Notes under the pieces: generated by a model | Told to the model about the DNA's origin: nothing | What the model saw: the letters and a program-made list of their open reading frames with translations, nothing else | Database searches by the model: none | Position numbers and translations under genes: made by a program | Assembly: GCF_020193655.1 (NCBI RefSeq) | Contig: NZ_JADYVE010000012.1 | Coordinates: 62,001 to 126,000, forward strand | Length of the DNA: 64,000 nucleotides | DNA from: Ensifer sp. IC3342 | GTDB lineage: Bacteria; Pseudomonadota; Alphaproteobacteria; Rhizobiales; Rhizobiaceae | Direction: 5' to 3' | Shown: positions 53,217-62,050 of the stretch, one piece after another | Layout: each line of letters opens with the position of its first letter | Position numbering within the stretch: position 1 is the stretch's first letter

Positions 53217-54197
53217 CTAAAGTCCGAATTCTGTGTCCGTTCGTCCGGAAATGGTGCGGCGCACAACGCCAGGTGAAACGCTGGTGATGCGCTTGAAGGC
53301 GCGAGCGAAAGAAGCTCCAGATTCATAGCCCAGTTGAGAAGCGACCTCGGCAACCGACATGTTTTGACCGAGTAACTCTCGTGCAAGCTGCATGCGCAGA
53401 CGGGCGAGATAGCGTGCCGCGCCTTCCCCCAAAATGGCGCTGAAGCGTTCCGCGAAGATCGAGCGCGATTGACCTGCCACGCCAGCAAGGGTCTCAAGCG
53501 TCCAGTCATGGCCGGGATCTCGGTGCATGGCTGCCAGCGCACGACCGATATGAGGATCACGGATCGCGGCGAGCCAGCCGCTGGTCGAGGCTCCGCTGCA
53601 ATTGACCCAGCAGCGAATAAGCCGCGCGACGAGTACGTCCGCCATGCGTGACAAGACCGTGGCGCTGCCTATCTGGGGCTGCGACGCCTCTGCCGTCATG
53701 GCGGCGAGGAGGGGGCCGACGATCGGATCATTGCCAGCAACATCACAGCCCTTGATGATCGGTGGCATCAGAGCGATCAAAGGGTTGAGGGCATTCGCAC
53801 CCAAAGCCATGGAACCGCAGAACAGGGTGCTCGTCGCTCCTGTTCCTTCATGCACCACTTCGCAGACATTGCCCCCCAACTTGGTGACGTGACAGCTCTT
53901 AAGCGAGTCCCCGACAACATCAGGCTTGCTGGCCAGTCGGTGTTCGACACCTTGTGGCAACAACACCAGATCGCCGTCTTTTAACTCCTGCCATCCCTGG
54001 GCTTCGGTATGGACCCAGCATGGCCCCTCACTGACGAAATGAAAGCGAAGCAGCTGTTGCTGCGGAAAGGCGATGCTCCATGGATGGCGTAGCTCACAAC
54101 GGCCGTAGTTGACCCCACTCAGGCGAAAGTCCTGTAGAACTTCGCTTAGTGCGTCCGTAAGAATATGTTTCGGAGATTGGGATGAATGATCAAGCAT
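53217..54197 (-). CDS. AraC-family regulator with cupin sensor
   Basis: A 326-residue AraC/XylS regulator. The N-terminal cupin-type sensor covers about 20-190 (LLRFHFVSEGPCWVHTEAQG, DGDLVLLPQGVEHRLAS) and the two-HTH DNA-binding domain about 215-315 (WTLETLAGVAGQSRSIFAER; SVAEVASQLGYESGASFARA). It is located directly upstream of the MFS gene in the same direction and is the likely activator of that exporter. Confidence 0.9.
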   Translation of the reverse strand: MLDHSSQSPKHILTDALSEVLQDFRLSGVNYGRCELRHPWSIAFPQQQLLRFHFVSEGPCWVHTEAQGWQELKDGDLVLLPQGVEHRLASKPDVVGDSLKSCHVTKLGGNVCEVVHEGTGATSTLFCGSMALGANALNPLIALMPPIIKGCDVAGNDPIVGPLLAAMTAEASQPQIGSATVLSRMADVLVARLIRCWVNCSGASTSGWLAAIRDPHIGRALAAMHRDPGHDWTLETLAGVAGQSRSIFAERFSAILGEGAARYLARLRMQLARELLGQNMSVAEVASQLGYESGASFARAFKRITSVSPGVVRRTISGRTDTEFGL

Positions 54198-54904
54198 TGG
54201 GCCAATTTATATGCCAGGCGTCCGGCATGCAAGTAAGGCATCTGTGCCATGGCCGCCTTCGGCGTCATCATTGGCAATGGGCAACTGCCCCTTTTCCTTT
54301 GTGGAAGTCCGATGTCTCGGCCTAGCTGACGCCCGGACGTACCCGTGCGTTTTGGCCGCATGGGCAGGCAGCGGGGAAGGCCGATGGCACGTACCCTCCG
54401 TCAGAAGCCCTGCTCCCAACGGAACAAGAAGCCCACCAGGGCTCCATTCGGAAGGCAATGTCCGCCGTCCGGCAGATGCAAACTCCGCGTTAATTGAGTC
54501 GCTTATCCGATGCGAAGTCGGTAAACCCTATTGCCGCGTCGATGCATCAAGCGATTCAAACGGTTCCTTTCGGGCGGCGGTGATAACTGCCTCTATGACC
54601 GATAAGAGGGCGCACAGCGGTCGTCCGCGAAGCGTGGCGGGAATGACTGGACCGGGCTCAAACTCGCTGTTCATCGTGCGGGACGGCAACGGCAGCAATG
54701 GGTCGACAGCAGCCCTATCTCCACGGCCTCCGAGGCGCGCAGCGAGGGATGTTCCCGTTTTGTGCTAAAAAGATTGCATAATGTATCGATGGGAACTGTC
54801 GGCCCCCGAATTCGCGATGGTGTTGGGAAGAGTCAGAGCTCGAGCCTGCTCTGGAATTTGTCGTGCATGTGCATTACATTTGCCGCATTAAAGGAGATTG
54901 CCAG
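54198..54904. other. Intergenic region of about 700 bases
   Basis: A plus-strand frame of 185 codons (54211-54768) is present but is Ser/Pro/Arg-rich, has no ribosome binding site and resembles no family, so I do not accept it. The right end holds the toxin-antitoxin promoter and AAAGGAG just before 54905. Confidence 0.45.
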
Positions 54905-55213
54905 ATGGCTTCGAATGCACTCGTCCAGACTCGGATAGATGCCGACGTCAAGGAGCGCGCTACCGCAGTTTTGGAAAACATGGGTCTGACAGTTTCGGAC
55001 GCCGTTCGAATTCTGTTAACCCGGACAGCGAACGAAGGCGCCCTGCCGCTGGAACTTGTCAGCCACAGCGAAGCGCATGACGCTTGGTTCCGTGCGAAGG
55101 TATTGCAGGCTCTCGAGGATACGCGACCCGATCTCGATGATGCCGACGTCGAGATGCGCTTTCGTGCGCGCAGGGAGGCAGCCGTGCGTAAAGCAGGGGC
55201 GGGTGACCGATGA
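54905..55213 (+). CDS. RelB/DinJ-type antitoxin
   Basis: A 102-residue antitoxin. The N-terminal ribbon-helix-helix is typical of RelB/DinJ (ALVQTRIDADVKERATAVLE, then MGLTVSDAVRILLTRTANEG). The acidic C-terminal part would bind the toxin. ATG 54905 has AAAGGAG seven bases upstream. The frame extends to 54863 without support. Its stop overlaps the toxin start (ATGA). The pair probably stabilises the replicon. Confidence 0.93.
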   Translation: MASNALVQTRIDADVKERATAVLENMGLTVSDAVRILLTRTANEGALPLELVSHSEAHDAWFRAKVLQALEDTRPDLDDADVEMRFRARREAAVRKAGAGDR

Positions 55214-55503
55214 GGCTTGTCTGGGCGCAATATGCGCTGGACGATCGCGAGACAATCTTCAGTTACATTGAACGAGAGAATCCCAGAGCGGCGGTCCACG
55301 TCGACGAGGAGATCGTCCGCGCTGTCCGCCGTCTTCTTGACTTTCCCGAAAGTGGTCGTCTTGGTCGGATCGCCGGGACCCGGGAGCTTGTCATCCCGCG
55401 TACACCTTTCATTGCCGCCTACACCGTGATGGGGGATAGAGTTCGCATTCTACGTGTTTTGCATGGCGCCCAGACGTGGCCCGTAGAGTTCAACGACGAA
55501 TAA
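55210..55503 (+). CDS. RelE/ParE-superfamily toxin
   Basis: A 97-residue RelE/ParE-fold protein: MRLVWAQYALDDRETIFSYI, the Arg-containing FPESGRLGRIAGTRELVIPR strand region and IPRTPFIAAYTVMGDRVRIL, ending in LRVLHGAQTWP as is usual for ParE/RelE toxins. The H-x-x-Q-x-W-P end is the family signature. Members are either mRNA endonucleases on the ribosome or gyrase inhibitors. The sequence does not settle which. It is coupled to the antitoxin by a four-base overlap. Confidence 0.93.
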   Translation: MRLVWAQYALDDRETIFSYIERENPRAAVHVDEEIVRAVRRLLDFPESGRLGRIAGTRELVIPRTPFIAAYTVMGDRVRILRVLHGAQTWPVEFNDE

Positions 55504-55903
55504 ACGCGATCGACGCTACTGTCTCGCGGTCTCAGGTTCGATACCGCTCAAGGCGAGGGATGGGAGTCGACATCCCGCACTGGGCGGCATGTTGCCGGCT
55601 TCCGATCTTCTCAGGCGGGTGGTGAGCGGAAGTCTAGCGCCAACGCGCTGGATGGCGAGTTTGCGCCAACAAACGAACCTTGACCTGTGCCCATCGAAGT
55701 CGGGACGACACATGACTTTGTCATCTTGAACGTACTGGCCGAATCGCACGCGGCTGGGGCCGCTATTTCACAGGTGGCAGCCGGCCTTAGATCTGCGTTC
55801 ACTCCGGCAGGCATGAATAAATAGATGTTGGCGGCGCCCCAGGAAAAGACCTTTCCATACAAGCCCGCCTGTCGCCCAGGCGGACCGGTCGCCGCCGTTT
55901 CCT
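55504..55903. other. Intergenic region of 400 bases
   Basis: No supported gene. At about 55685-55827 the plus strand reads VPIEVGTTHDFVILNVLAES and AAISQVAAGLRSAFTPAGMN to a stop, with gene-like composition but no start codon. It may be a gene tail left by rearrangement. The family was not recognised. Confidence 0.4.
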
Positions 55904-56506
55904 TCAGGTCAGAAACGTGTGCAACGCTTGCAATTCCTCAGGTCGGATCTCATGTCCGCCGGAATGGTAGCATGCCTCTACGCGGGCCCTCTGTGCCGCA
56001 AAGTAGTCGACGAGCCGCTCCGTGAGCGGCAGGGGGCAAATCGGATCGCGTTGGCCAGCGGTGACCAGGATTCGTCGATCTTTCAACTGCTTGTTATCCG
56101 AGGGGATCCAAGGAATGAGCGGATGGAGCAGGGCAGCTCGATCGAAAAGCGTGGGCCGGCTGAACAGAACTGACGCAAGGATGTTTGCTCCGTTTGAATA
56201 GCCGAACCCATATATTGCCCGTCCGGGATTTTCCGCTTTGTGGGCAGCAATGAAATCGGCCATCTTATCTGTTCGCCTCGCCAGGTCCTGCATGTCGTAG
56301 GAGCCTTCGCTCGTTCGGCGAAAGAAGCGCAGCGCGCCAGATTCCGACACGTCCCCACGCGGCGAAATCAGCCCAGCATCCGGCAAGATTTGCCTGGCCA
56401 GCTCGGCGAACTGATGCTCGTCTCCACCCGTGCCGTGAAACGCGAAGACGATGGGCGCGTTGCGTCGCGGCGCTCTTATGAGCGCCTGATAGGATGAGAT
56501 CGTCAT
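55904..56506 (-). CDS. Phospholipase/carboxylesterase-type hydrolase (MhqD-like)
   Basis: A 200-residue alpha/beta hydrolase. The oxyanion region is FAFHGTGGDEHQFAELARQI, the nucleophile elbow is GFGYSNGANI, the acid lies in GQRDPICP and the His in YHSGGHEI. The size and motifs match MhqD-type carboxylesterases, which accompany MhqO ring-cleaving dioxygenases in quinone and aromatic stress responses. GGAG precedes the ATG. It lies 51 bases after the dioxygenase gene, same strand, so the two form an operon. Confidence 0.9.
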   Translation of the reverse strand: MTISSYQALIRAPRRNAPIVFAFHGTGGDEHQFAELARQILPDAGLISPRGDVSESGALRFFRRTSEGSYDMQDLARRTDKMADFIAAHKAENPGRAIYGFGYSNGANILASVLFSRPTLFDRAALLHPLIPWIPSDNKQLKDRRILVTAGQRDPICPLPLTERLVDYFAAQRARVEACYHSGGHEIRPEELQALHTFLT

Positions 56507-56557
56507 GGCGATTTTCTCCGTCGGGCTGGACCCGAATTGCCGCTGTCCCGAAGCCGG

Positions 56558-57490
56558 TTAGTCTCTGATCGGCTCGAGGCGGCGTGAGATCTCGTCGCGA
56601 TAAGGCTCGTAGCGCGTGGGAAGCTTCAGGGCTTCACCGAGGTGCCCGGTGTCTTCATCGCGATCAAATCCCGGCTCGTTGGTGGCGATCTCGAACAGCA
56701 CACCGCCGGGCGTGCGGAAGTAGATCGCCCAGAAGTAGTCGCGATCGATAACTGGCGTGACCTGATAGCCGGTGTCGATCAGGGCCCTGCGGACCTCAAG
56801 CTGGGCCGCGCGATCGTCCACCGCGAAGGCGATGTGATGCACGGAGCCGGCGCCGAGCCGCGCAAGATCGGCAGTGGGGACGATTTCCAGGTCGACGACG
56901 TCGGCGCCGTTGCCGCCGCTGATCGCGAAGCGTGACCACTCGCCTTTGCGGTCGACCTCCTGGTAACCCATGAAGCTCAGAAGTTCCCGCGTTGCGCCAG
57001 GATCCGTAAGACGCAGAGTTGCGCCGTGGAAGCCCCTGACGGCCTTGTCCGCGTCCACTTCAGTGCCGGTCCAGCCGCGGCGCGGATCGTTTTTGACTTC
57101 GACCAGAGAGAAGGCATCGCCGTCCGGGCCTTTGAACTGAAGGCGCTTCTCGCCCCAGAGTTGGTGCTCAGAAAGTCCGGCGATACCGCGCGAGGCAAGC
57201 CGTTCTTTCCAGTAGCCGAGCGTGTCCTCAGGGATGGTGAAGGAGGTCTCGCCCACTTCGCCAGCGCCAGGACGTCCCCTGGCGATATGGGGAAACGGGA
57301 AATAGGTCATCACCGAGCCTGGCGTGCCGATCTCGTCACCGTAGTAGAGGTGATACACCTTCGGGTCGTCGAAATTCACGGTCTTCTTTACGCGTCGCAG
57401 GCCGAGCGCTTTTGTGAAGAAGTCGCTGTTCTCCTGAGCGCTGGCGGCCATCGACGTGACGTGATGAAGGCCTTTGATCTGTGTGAGCAT
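56558..57490 (-). CDS. Ring-cleaving dioxygenase, glyoxalase fold (MhqO-like)
   Basis: A 310-residue protein of two vicinal-oxygen-chelate modules. The first starts MLTQIKGLHHVTSMAASAQE with the metal His in LHHVT. The second has RGFHGATLRLTDP, VHHIAFAVDD, and the metal Glu in GVLFEIATNEPGF. It belongs to the MhqO/LinE-like extradiol dioxygenases. GGAGG lies 11 bases before the ATG. A LysR gene is divergent 121 bases away. In Bacillus the matching genes detoxify hydroquinone and catechol. The same use is inferred here. Confidence 0.93.
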   Translation of the reverse strand: MLTQIKGLHHVTSMAASAQENSDFFTKALGLRRVKKTVNFDDPKVYHLYYGDEIGTPGSVMTYFPFPHIARGRPGAGEVGETSFTIPEDTLGYWKERLASRGIAGLSEHQLWGEKRLQFKGPDGDAFSLVEVKNDPRRGWTGTEVDADKAVRGFHGATLRLTDPGATRELLSFMGYQEVDRKGEWSRFAISGGNGADVVDLEIVPTADLARLGAGSVHHIAFAVDDRAAQLEVRRALIDTGYQVTPVIDRDYFWAIYFRTPGGVLFEIATNEPGFDRDEDTGHLGEALKLPTRYEPYRDEISRRLEPIRD

Positions 57491-57587
57491 GGCGGGTTTC
57501 CCTCCGGACTAGCGTGTATCGGCTGATCTGAAGACAAACTCGCTCAGGTCCTCACGAAAGTGAACAGCAATAATATTGACAAAATTG

Positions 57588-57602
57588 TTGCACATATTGC
57601 AA
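57588..57602. promoter_or_regulatory. LysR operator overlapping the lysR promoter
   Basis: TTGCACATATTGCAA is a perfect inverted repeat with five-base arms, ending 10 bases before the LysR start codon and overlapping a TTGACA -35 region spacer (57576-57581). LysR proteins usually bind such T-N11-A sites. This one would give autorepression and control of the divergent dioxygenase operon. Confidence 0.55.
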
Positions 57603-57611
57603 TAAAACAGC

Positions 57612-58511
57612 ATGGGCGATCTGAGCGATATTCGAGTATTCCTGGCTGTTGCGCAGCAGCGCAGCTTCACGGCGGCGGCGCGACAGTTGTCGATGACACC
57701 GCCGACCGTGACCCGCGCCGTCAGTGCGCTAGAGGACAGCCTGGGAGTGCAGCTCCTGCTGCGCACCACTCGTCAGGTTTCTCTGACATCTGCCGGCGCC
57801 GTCTACGCGGCGCGGGTAGAGCCACTGATCAGACAGTTTGATCAGGTGAGAGAGGATCTGCGCGAAGAGCAAGGGGAGGTGGCCGGGCTGATCCGCATCA
57901 ATGCGCCGCTTTCACTCGGTCAACAACTGCTGCCGGACATCGTGTCGGGGTTTCGGGCCGAATATCCGCGGGTGAGCGTTTCGCTGTCCCTGACCGACAG
58001 CTTCATCGACATCGTGTCCGAGCGTTTCGATCTCGCATTGAGAGTTTCGGAGGCGCCGCGCGACAGGTCGACAATATGGCGCAAGGTGTGTCGCGTGCGG
58101 CGCATCCTTGTCGCCTCCCCAGGCTATCTCGCCAGTTTCGGAACACCTGAGACGCCCGATGACCTCAGTCGACATGCCTGTATCGCCTACGACGAGGAGG
58201 CGATCTCCGAGACCTGGGAACTGACGAACAGCGGGCGGACCCGAAAGGCGTTGGCCGGCAAAGTGCTGGCGGCGAACAACGGCGAGCTTATCGGCAGACT
58301 GGCGGAAGACGGGCAGGGCGTAGCCTTGCTGCCGCATTTCATCGTCGACGACGCTTTGGCGCGCGGCGCGTTGAAGCAGGTCCTTCCCGAGTGGGAGCCT
58401 CCCGAGCTCTGGCTCACATTGTACTATCCGCCATACGAGAAACTGCCGATGCGCGTTGCAAGATTCTCGGACTTTTTCGAAAAGTACGTTACCCATACAC
58501 GCCCGCTATGA
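57612..58511 (+). CDS. LysR-family regulator
   Basis: A 299-residue LysR regulator: winged HTH at 1-60 (RVFLAVAQQRSFTAAARQLS, VTRAVSALEDSLGVQLLLRT) and a periplasmic-binding-protein-like effector domain at 90-295 with YPRVSVSLSLTDSFIDIVSE. It belongs to the DmlR/AaeR-like LTTR group with a short C-terminus. It is divergent from the dioxygenase-hydrolase pair with the operator in the shared region and probably controls them in response to an aromatic compound. Confidence 0.93.
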   Translation: MGDLSDIRVFLAVAQQRSFTAAARQLSMTPPTVTRAVSALEDSLGVQLLLRTTRQVSLTSAGAVYAARVEPLIRQFDQVREDLREEQGEVAGLIRINAPLSLGQQLLPDIVSGFRAEYPRVSVSLSLTDSFIDIVSERFDLALRVSEAPRDRSTIWRKVCRVRRILVASPGYLASFGTPETPDDLSRHACIAYDEEAISETWELTNSGRTRKALAGKVLAANNGELIGRLAEDGQGVALLPHFIVDDALARGALKQVLPEWEPPELWLTLYYPPYEKLPMRVARFSDFFEKYVTHTRPL

Positions 58512-58752
58512 AGCGGCGGCGAGCTCCAGTCCTATTGTCGCTCGAAGGTGTCTTTCCCGGCAAAAGGCGAGCAAATGTTACAAGAATTTGACGGCGCCTG
58601 CAGGCATGCTTCCTTTGAATCGGACTTGAACGGCCTATATGGGGGCCCTTCTGTGATCGAGATCCTTGGGTCTTTCAAACCGCGAATACGGCCGCTCGGT
58701 CCGGTCGCGACCGGACCTCTCGCAGCAGAAAGAAAATTACTTGGAGCCGCGA

Positions 58753-59661
58753 ATGAATCATAGGACCGGAACGGAAGAGGGCGTCGGCGCTCATTTTGGG
58801 CTGCCGCATGCTCCATGTCTCCCGGCTCGACCGGTTCGGGACGCCGGGTTTTCCGTGACGCGCCTGGAATGGCGGCTTAACGGGGATGCCAACCGCCTGG
58901 TGTCCTTGCCGCCCGACGAAGCCCACTTTCTGATGCTGTACCTCAAGGAGGCGTATCATTGCGACGTTGCTCCCGATGGCACCGAGAGCGAGACTCGCCG
59001 CTTCCGGCAAGGTTCCATTTGCCTCGTCGATCTTGCCCATGGCGCCTGCATCCGGCTGTTCAGCGATCTCGACTCCCTCGCCTTCCAACTGCCGCGAGAA
59101 CTCTTTCGGGAAATCGCCGAGTTCTCGACTGCCCCAAAAGTAACCAGGCTTCGATGCCGGCGGGGCGAGGACGATGAGGTCTTGCGAAATCTCGGAGCGG
59201 CCCTTCTGCCGCTGTTCGAGAGGCAAGGGAACTCCCACACTCCGGTCTTACAGCACATTGCCATCGCCATCTGTGCCCACTTGCTTCATGCTTACGGCGA
59301 TCATCGCGGCCAGGGGGTTTCCAGTTCAACGCAACTCACTGTTTGGCAGGAAAAGGCAGCCAAGGACTTCATGATCGACCATTTTGCCGATCAATTCCCA
59401 ATTGCGGCAGCAGCTTTGGCGGCTGGTGTTTCCATCCGTCGCTTCATCGAAGGCTTCAAAGGCGCTACGGGCCAGACGCCGCAACAGTGGCTACTGGGCT
59501 ATAGAACAACACGTGCCAAGCAGTACCTCAGCGAGCGCTCTTTGACACTCCCGGAAATCGCCAGCCGGTGTGGCTTCAAGGACCAGGATCATTTTACCAA
59601 GGATTTCTGTCGCATGACGGGCAGCACCCCATCAGCCTGGCGGGCGCGTTGGCTGCATTGA
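58753..59661 (+). CDS. AraC-family regulator (first of three)
   Basis: A 302-residue AraC regulator. ATG 58753 has GGAG six bases upstream. The frame reaches 58666 without support. The N-terminal sensor half (about 20-185) is not recognisable as a known ligand domain. The C-terminal HTH pair is clear (QFPIAAAALAAGVSIRRFIE; LTLPEIASRCGFKDQDHFTK) and ends with the STPSAWRARW family tail. It is the first of three paralogues in a row on the same strand. Confidence 0.9.
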   Translation: MNHRTGTEEGVGAHFGLPHAPCLPARPVRDAGFSVTRLEWRLNGDANRLVSLPPDEAHFLMLYLKEAYHCDVAPDGTESETRRFRQGSICLVDLAHGACIRLFSDLDSLAFQLPRELFREIAEFSTAPKVTRLRCRRGEDDEVLRNLGAALLPLFERQGNSHTPVLQHIAIAICAHLLHAYGDHRGQGVSSSTQLTVWQEKAAKDFMIDHFADQFPIAAAALAAGVSIRRFIEGFKGATGQTPQQWLLGYRTTRAKQYLSERSLTLPEIASRCGFKDQDHFTKDFCRMTGSTPSAWRARWLH

Positions 59662-59703
59662 CAGCGGTTTTGGTTTCGTGTCGGAATAAGGGTCGCTACG
59701 CAT

Positions 59704-59750
59704 TCGAACTTTGGACTATTGCAACAACGCGGTCGAACCCTGGACTATTG
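59704..59750 (+). promoter_or_regulatory. 18-bp direct repeat, probable AraC binding sites
   Basis: TCGAAC--TGGACTATTG occurs at 59704-59721 and again at 59733-59750, identical except for two bases, with starts 29 bases apart (close to three helix turns). It lies 63-109 bases upstream of the second AraC gene. Direct repeats of this length are usual AraC/XylS targets. Confidence 0.6.
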
Positions 59751-59812
59751 TAGCATCCGAAACAGCGTTGAACGGTGTATCGCGCCTAGCCAGAAATCGG
59801 GAGACCACATCG

Positions 59813-60721
59813 ATGGCGCTGCACGAAGGATCGAACGCCGCAAGCTGTGGGCGTGGCCTGATCATCAAGTCAATTGCTGCCGGCGATATAAGGGTTACGA
59901 GGACCTATTCCGATCGGTTCGATCTGGACATCGCACCGGCCATCCCTTGCACAGACGCATTTGGCGTCATTGTTCAGCTTCGCGACTTCGATGCCCATCG
60001 GCTATGGCGAAGTGGCAGATTGGTTTACGAGGGCGGACACGCCAGGGCGTCGCTGGCAATCACCGACCTACGCGACCAGTGGCAGTGCCATCATCTCTCG
60101 CCGTTCGACAATATCCGCTTCCATGTTCCGTTTTCACGCATGCGTGCCTTTGCGGAAGAGGTGGGCCGTAGTGAATACACGGCACTCAGTTGTGTCCAGG
60201 GTCGCATAGATCCGGTGATGTATGGCCTTGCCCAGGCATTGCTGCCATCGCTCGACGATCCCGACAACGCCAATCCTCTGTTCTTGGAGCAGATCAATCT
60301 CGCGATGCTGGCGCACCTCAGTCAAACCTATGGCGGGCTGCACTTTCCGGTGGACAAGAAAGGGACCTTGGCGCCCTGGCAGGAAAGACTCGCAACGGAA
60401 TTTTTGGCTGCTCATTTCAACAAGCCGTTCTCGATCGGAGATCTGGCTTCTCGCTGCGAATTGTCGCGCAGCTATTTCAACAAGGCTTTCAAAGAGAGCT
60501 TTGGGCGCACCCCTTCAAGATGGCTCAGCGAGTACCGGGTCGCGCGGGTCAAGGAACTGCTGTTGCAGGACCTTTCGATTGCGGAGGTCGCGATCAATTG
60601 CGGCTTCGCGGATCAGAGCCACATGACCAGGGTCTTCACAAGTCTGACTGGCGACACACCGGCACGCTTCAGACGAAAGAATAGGGCGTTCGGCGTGGCC
60701 TTGGATCCGCTCGGGGTCTGA
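59813..60721 (+). CDS. AraC-family regulator (second of three)
   Basis: A 302-residue AraC regulator starting at ATG 59813, ten bases after GGGAG. The in-frame extension to 59711 would run through the direct repeat and is rejected. The sensor half (CTDAFGVIVQLRDFDAHRLW, HHLSPFDNIRFHVPFSRMRA) is of the type found in many rhizobial AraC proteins. The HTH pair is complete (PFSIGDLASRCELSRSYFNK; LSIAEVAINCGFADQSHMTR) with GDTPARFRR at the end. Confidence 0.92.
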   Translation: MALHEGSNAASCGRGLIIKSIAAGDIRVTRTYSDRFDLDIAPAIPCTDAFGVIVQLRDFDAHRLWRSGRLVYEGGHARASLAITDLRDQWQCHHLSPFDNIRFHVPFSRMRAFAEEVGRSEYTALSCVQGRIDPVMYGLAQALLPSLDDPDNANPLFLEQINLAMLAHLSQTYGGLHFPVDKKGTLAPWQERLATEFLAAHFNKPFSIGDLASRCELSRSYFNKAFKESFGRTPSRWLSEYRVARVKELLLQDLSIAEVAINCGFADQSHMTRVFTSLTGDTPARFRRKNRAFGVALDPLGV

Positions 60722-60753
60722 TCACCTCCACCGGCTCAGATCGTTCAAAACGG

Positions 60754-61812
60754 ATGAGTTTCGTACAAGAATGTTATTTCAGTCGCGGCGATGATGCGCC
60801 GATTCAGGGCGCTCCGCGCACCTCCGCACAGGGCCTCGGTCCTATGCCGATGATCGTGGTCGAGAGGTTTTCGCTCCAGGTAAGCTCAAAGTACGGGACC
60901 CAAGGCATGACGGGCGTCGCTTCCATCGCAGCCATCAAGAGACATGACAGTCTCGGTTGCTCCATGGACAAGCTCGACGACGACCGAACGATCGAGGGCC
61001 GCGACATGACGTTCTATCGCAAGAGGTCTGCGTCGGCGCCGCAAGACAGGGTCACGACACCAGCGACCGGGCGCGGATATCTGCTCGGTCTTTCCGCAGC
61101 AGGCGGACACAGGCGCCGGATCTTCCGAGTGCATCATTCGACTGTCCATGATTTCGAGCAAAACGCCATCTATCTGCGGGATTTCGCCGATGACTATCGC
61201 GCTGATCTCAGCGGTTCCTTCGACTTCATGCTGCTTGAAATCAACCACCACGCACTCGAGCGGATCGCCGACGCGGCGGACTTGAAAGGTGTCGGCGAAT
61301 TGCGCCCGATTGCCGCGCACCCAGATCCCGTGCTCGGCGGCATGCTGGGCGCCCTGTTCGCGACAGTTGATGGGAGCGCGGACAGGAGCGCCTTGTTTGT
61401 TGACCAGCTCTCTATCGCAATCGGAGTTCATGTTGTTGAGCAGTACGGCAACGGCCGCGGCGGCGCGGCCGTCCGCGGACGCCGGCTTTCCGCACGTTGC
61501 CAGGCCAGGATCAGGGACCTCGTCCAGAGCCAGTTGAATGGCGAGCTGAGCGTCGAACAGCTCGCTTCGGCCTGCAATCTCTCGCAGACAACTTTTCTTC
61601 GTGCCTTCCGCGAAACCATGGGGAAGACTCCGCATCGATGGCTGCAGCAACAGCGCATCGAAAAGGCCGTTGATTTGCTGCAGTTCTCACAAACCCGATT
61701 GAGTGAGATCGCTAGCGTTTGTGGCTTTTCCGACCAAAGCCACTTCACACGTGCATTCGTACAGGCGATGGGCACCACCCCCGGCGCATGGAGACGAAGC
61801 CGGCAGTCCTGA
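60754..61812 (+). CDS. AraC-family regulator (third of three)
   Basis: An AraC regulator of up to 352 residues. The start is uncertain. ATG 60754 gives the full frame, but the family-like sequence begins only near MDKLDDDRTIEGRDMTFYRK, so ATG 60907 or 60964 may be the real start. The sensor half has HRRRIFRVHHSTVHDFEQNA and YLRDFADDYRADLSGSFDFM. The HTH pair is intact (ELSVEQLASACNLSQTTFLR; TRLSEIASVCGFSDQSHFTR). It follows the second paralogue by 32 bases, and the isochorismatase-like gene lies 238 bases downstream as a possible target. Confidence 0.88.
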   Translation: MSFVQECYFSRGDDAPIQGAPRTSAQGLGPMPMIVVERFSLQVSSKYGTQGMTGVASIAAIKRHDSLGCSMDKLDDDRTIEGRDMTFYRKRSASAPQDRVTTPATGRGYLLGLSAAGGHRRRIFRVHHSTVHDFEQNAIYLRDFADDYRADLSGSFDFMLLEINHHALERIADAADLKGVGELRPIAAHPDPVLGGMLGALFATVDGSADRSALFVDQLSIAIGVHVVEQYGNGRGGAAVRGRRLSARCQARIRDLVQSQLNGELSVEQLASACNLSQTTFLRAFRETMGKTPHRWLQQQRIEKAVDLLQFSQTRLSEIASVCGFSDQSHFTRAFVQAMGTTPGAWRRSRQS

Positions 61813-62050
61813 ACACGGCTCGACAACAAACAGCAGATCGAACAACGAGAGCCTCAGGGAGGCCAAGAGCCCCTTGCCGCCGCGCGGTTGAAGAGTGTCT
61901 TGGTGGCTCAACTTCGGCACTTCATCTCGCATCGGCCTCAGACTTGGCCGCGATTAAAAAATACAAAAGTCCATCGTTGGCTACAAGAATCGCGCCCCCG
62001 TCCTCGGCATAGTCGCAAACATCGGCAACCAACAGAAAGAGGCCAGTATC

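Noticed and set aside
54211-54768. 185-codon plus-strand frame between AraC and the toxin-antitoxin pair
   Set aside because: Ser/Pro/Arg-rich composition, no ribosome binding site and no recognisable motif. GC-rich DNA readily gives such frames.
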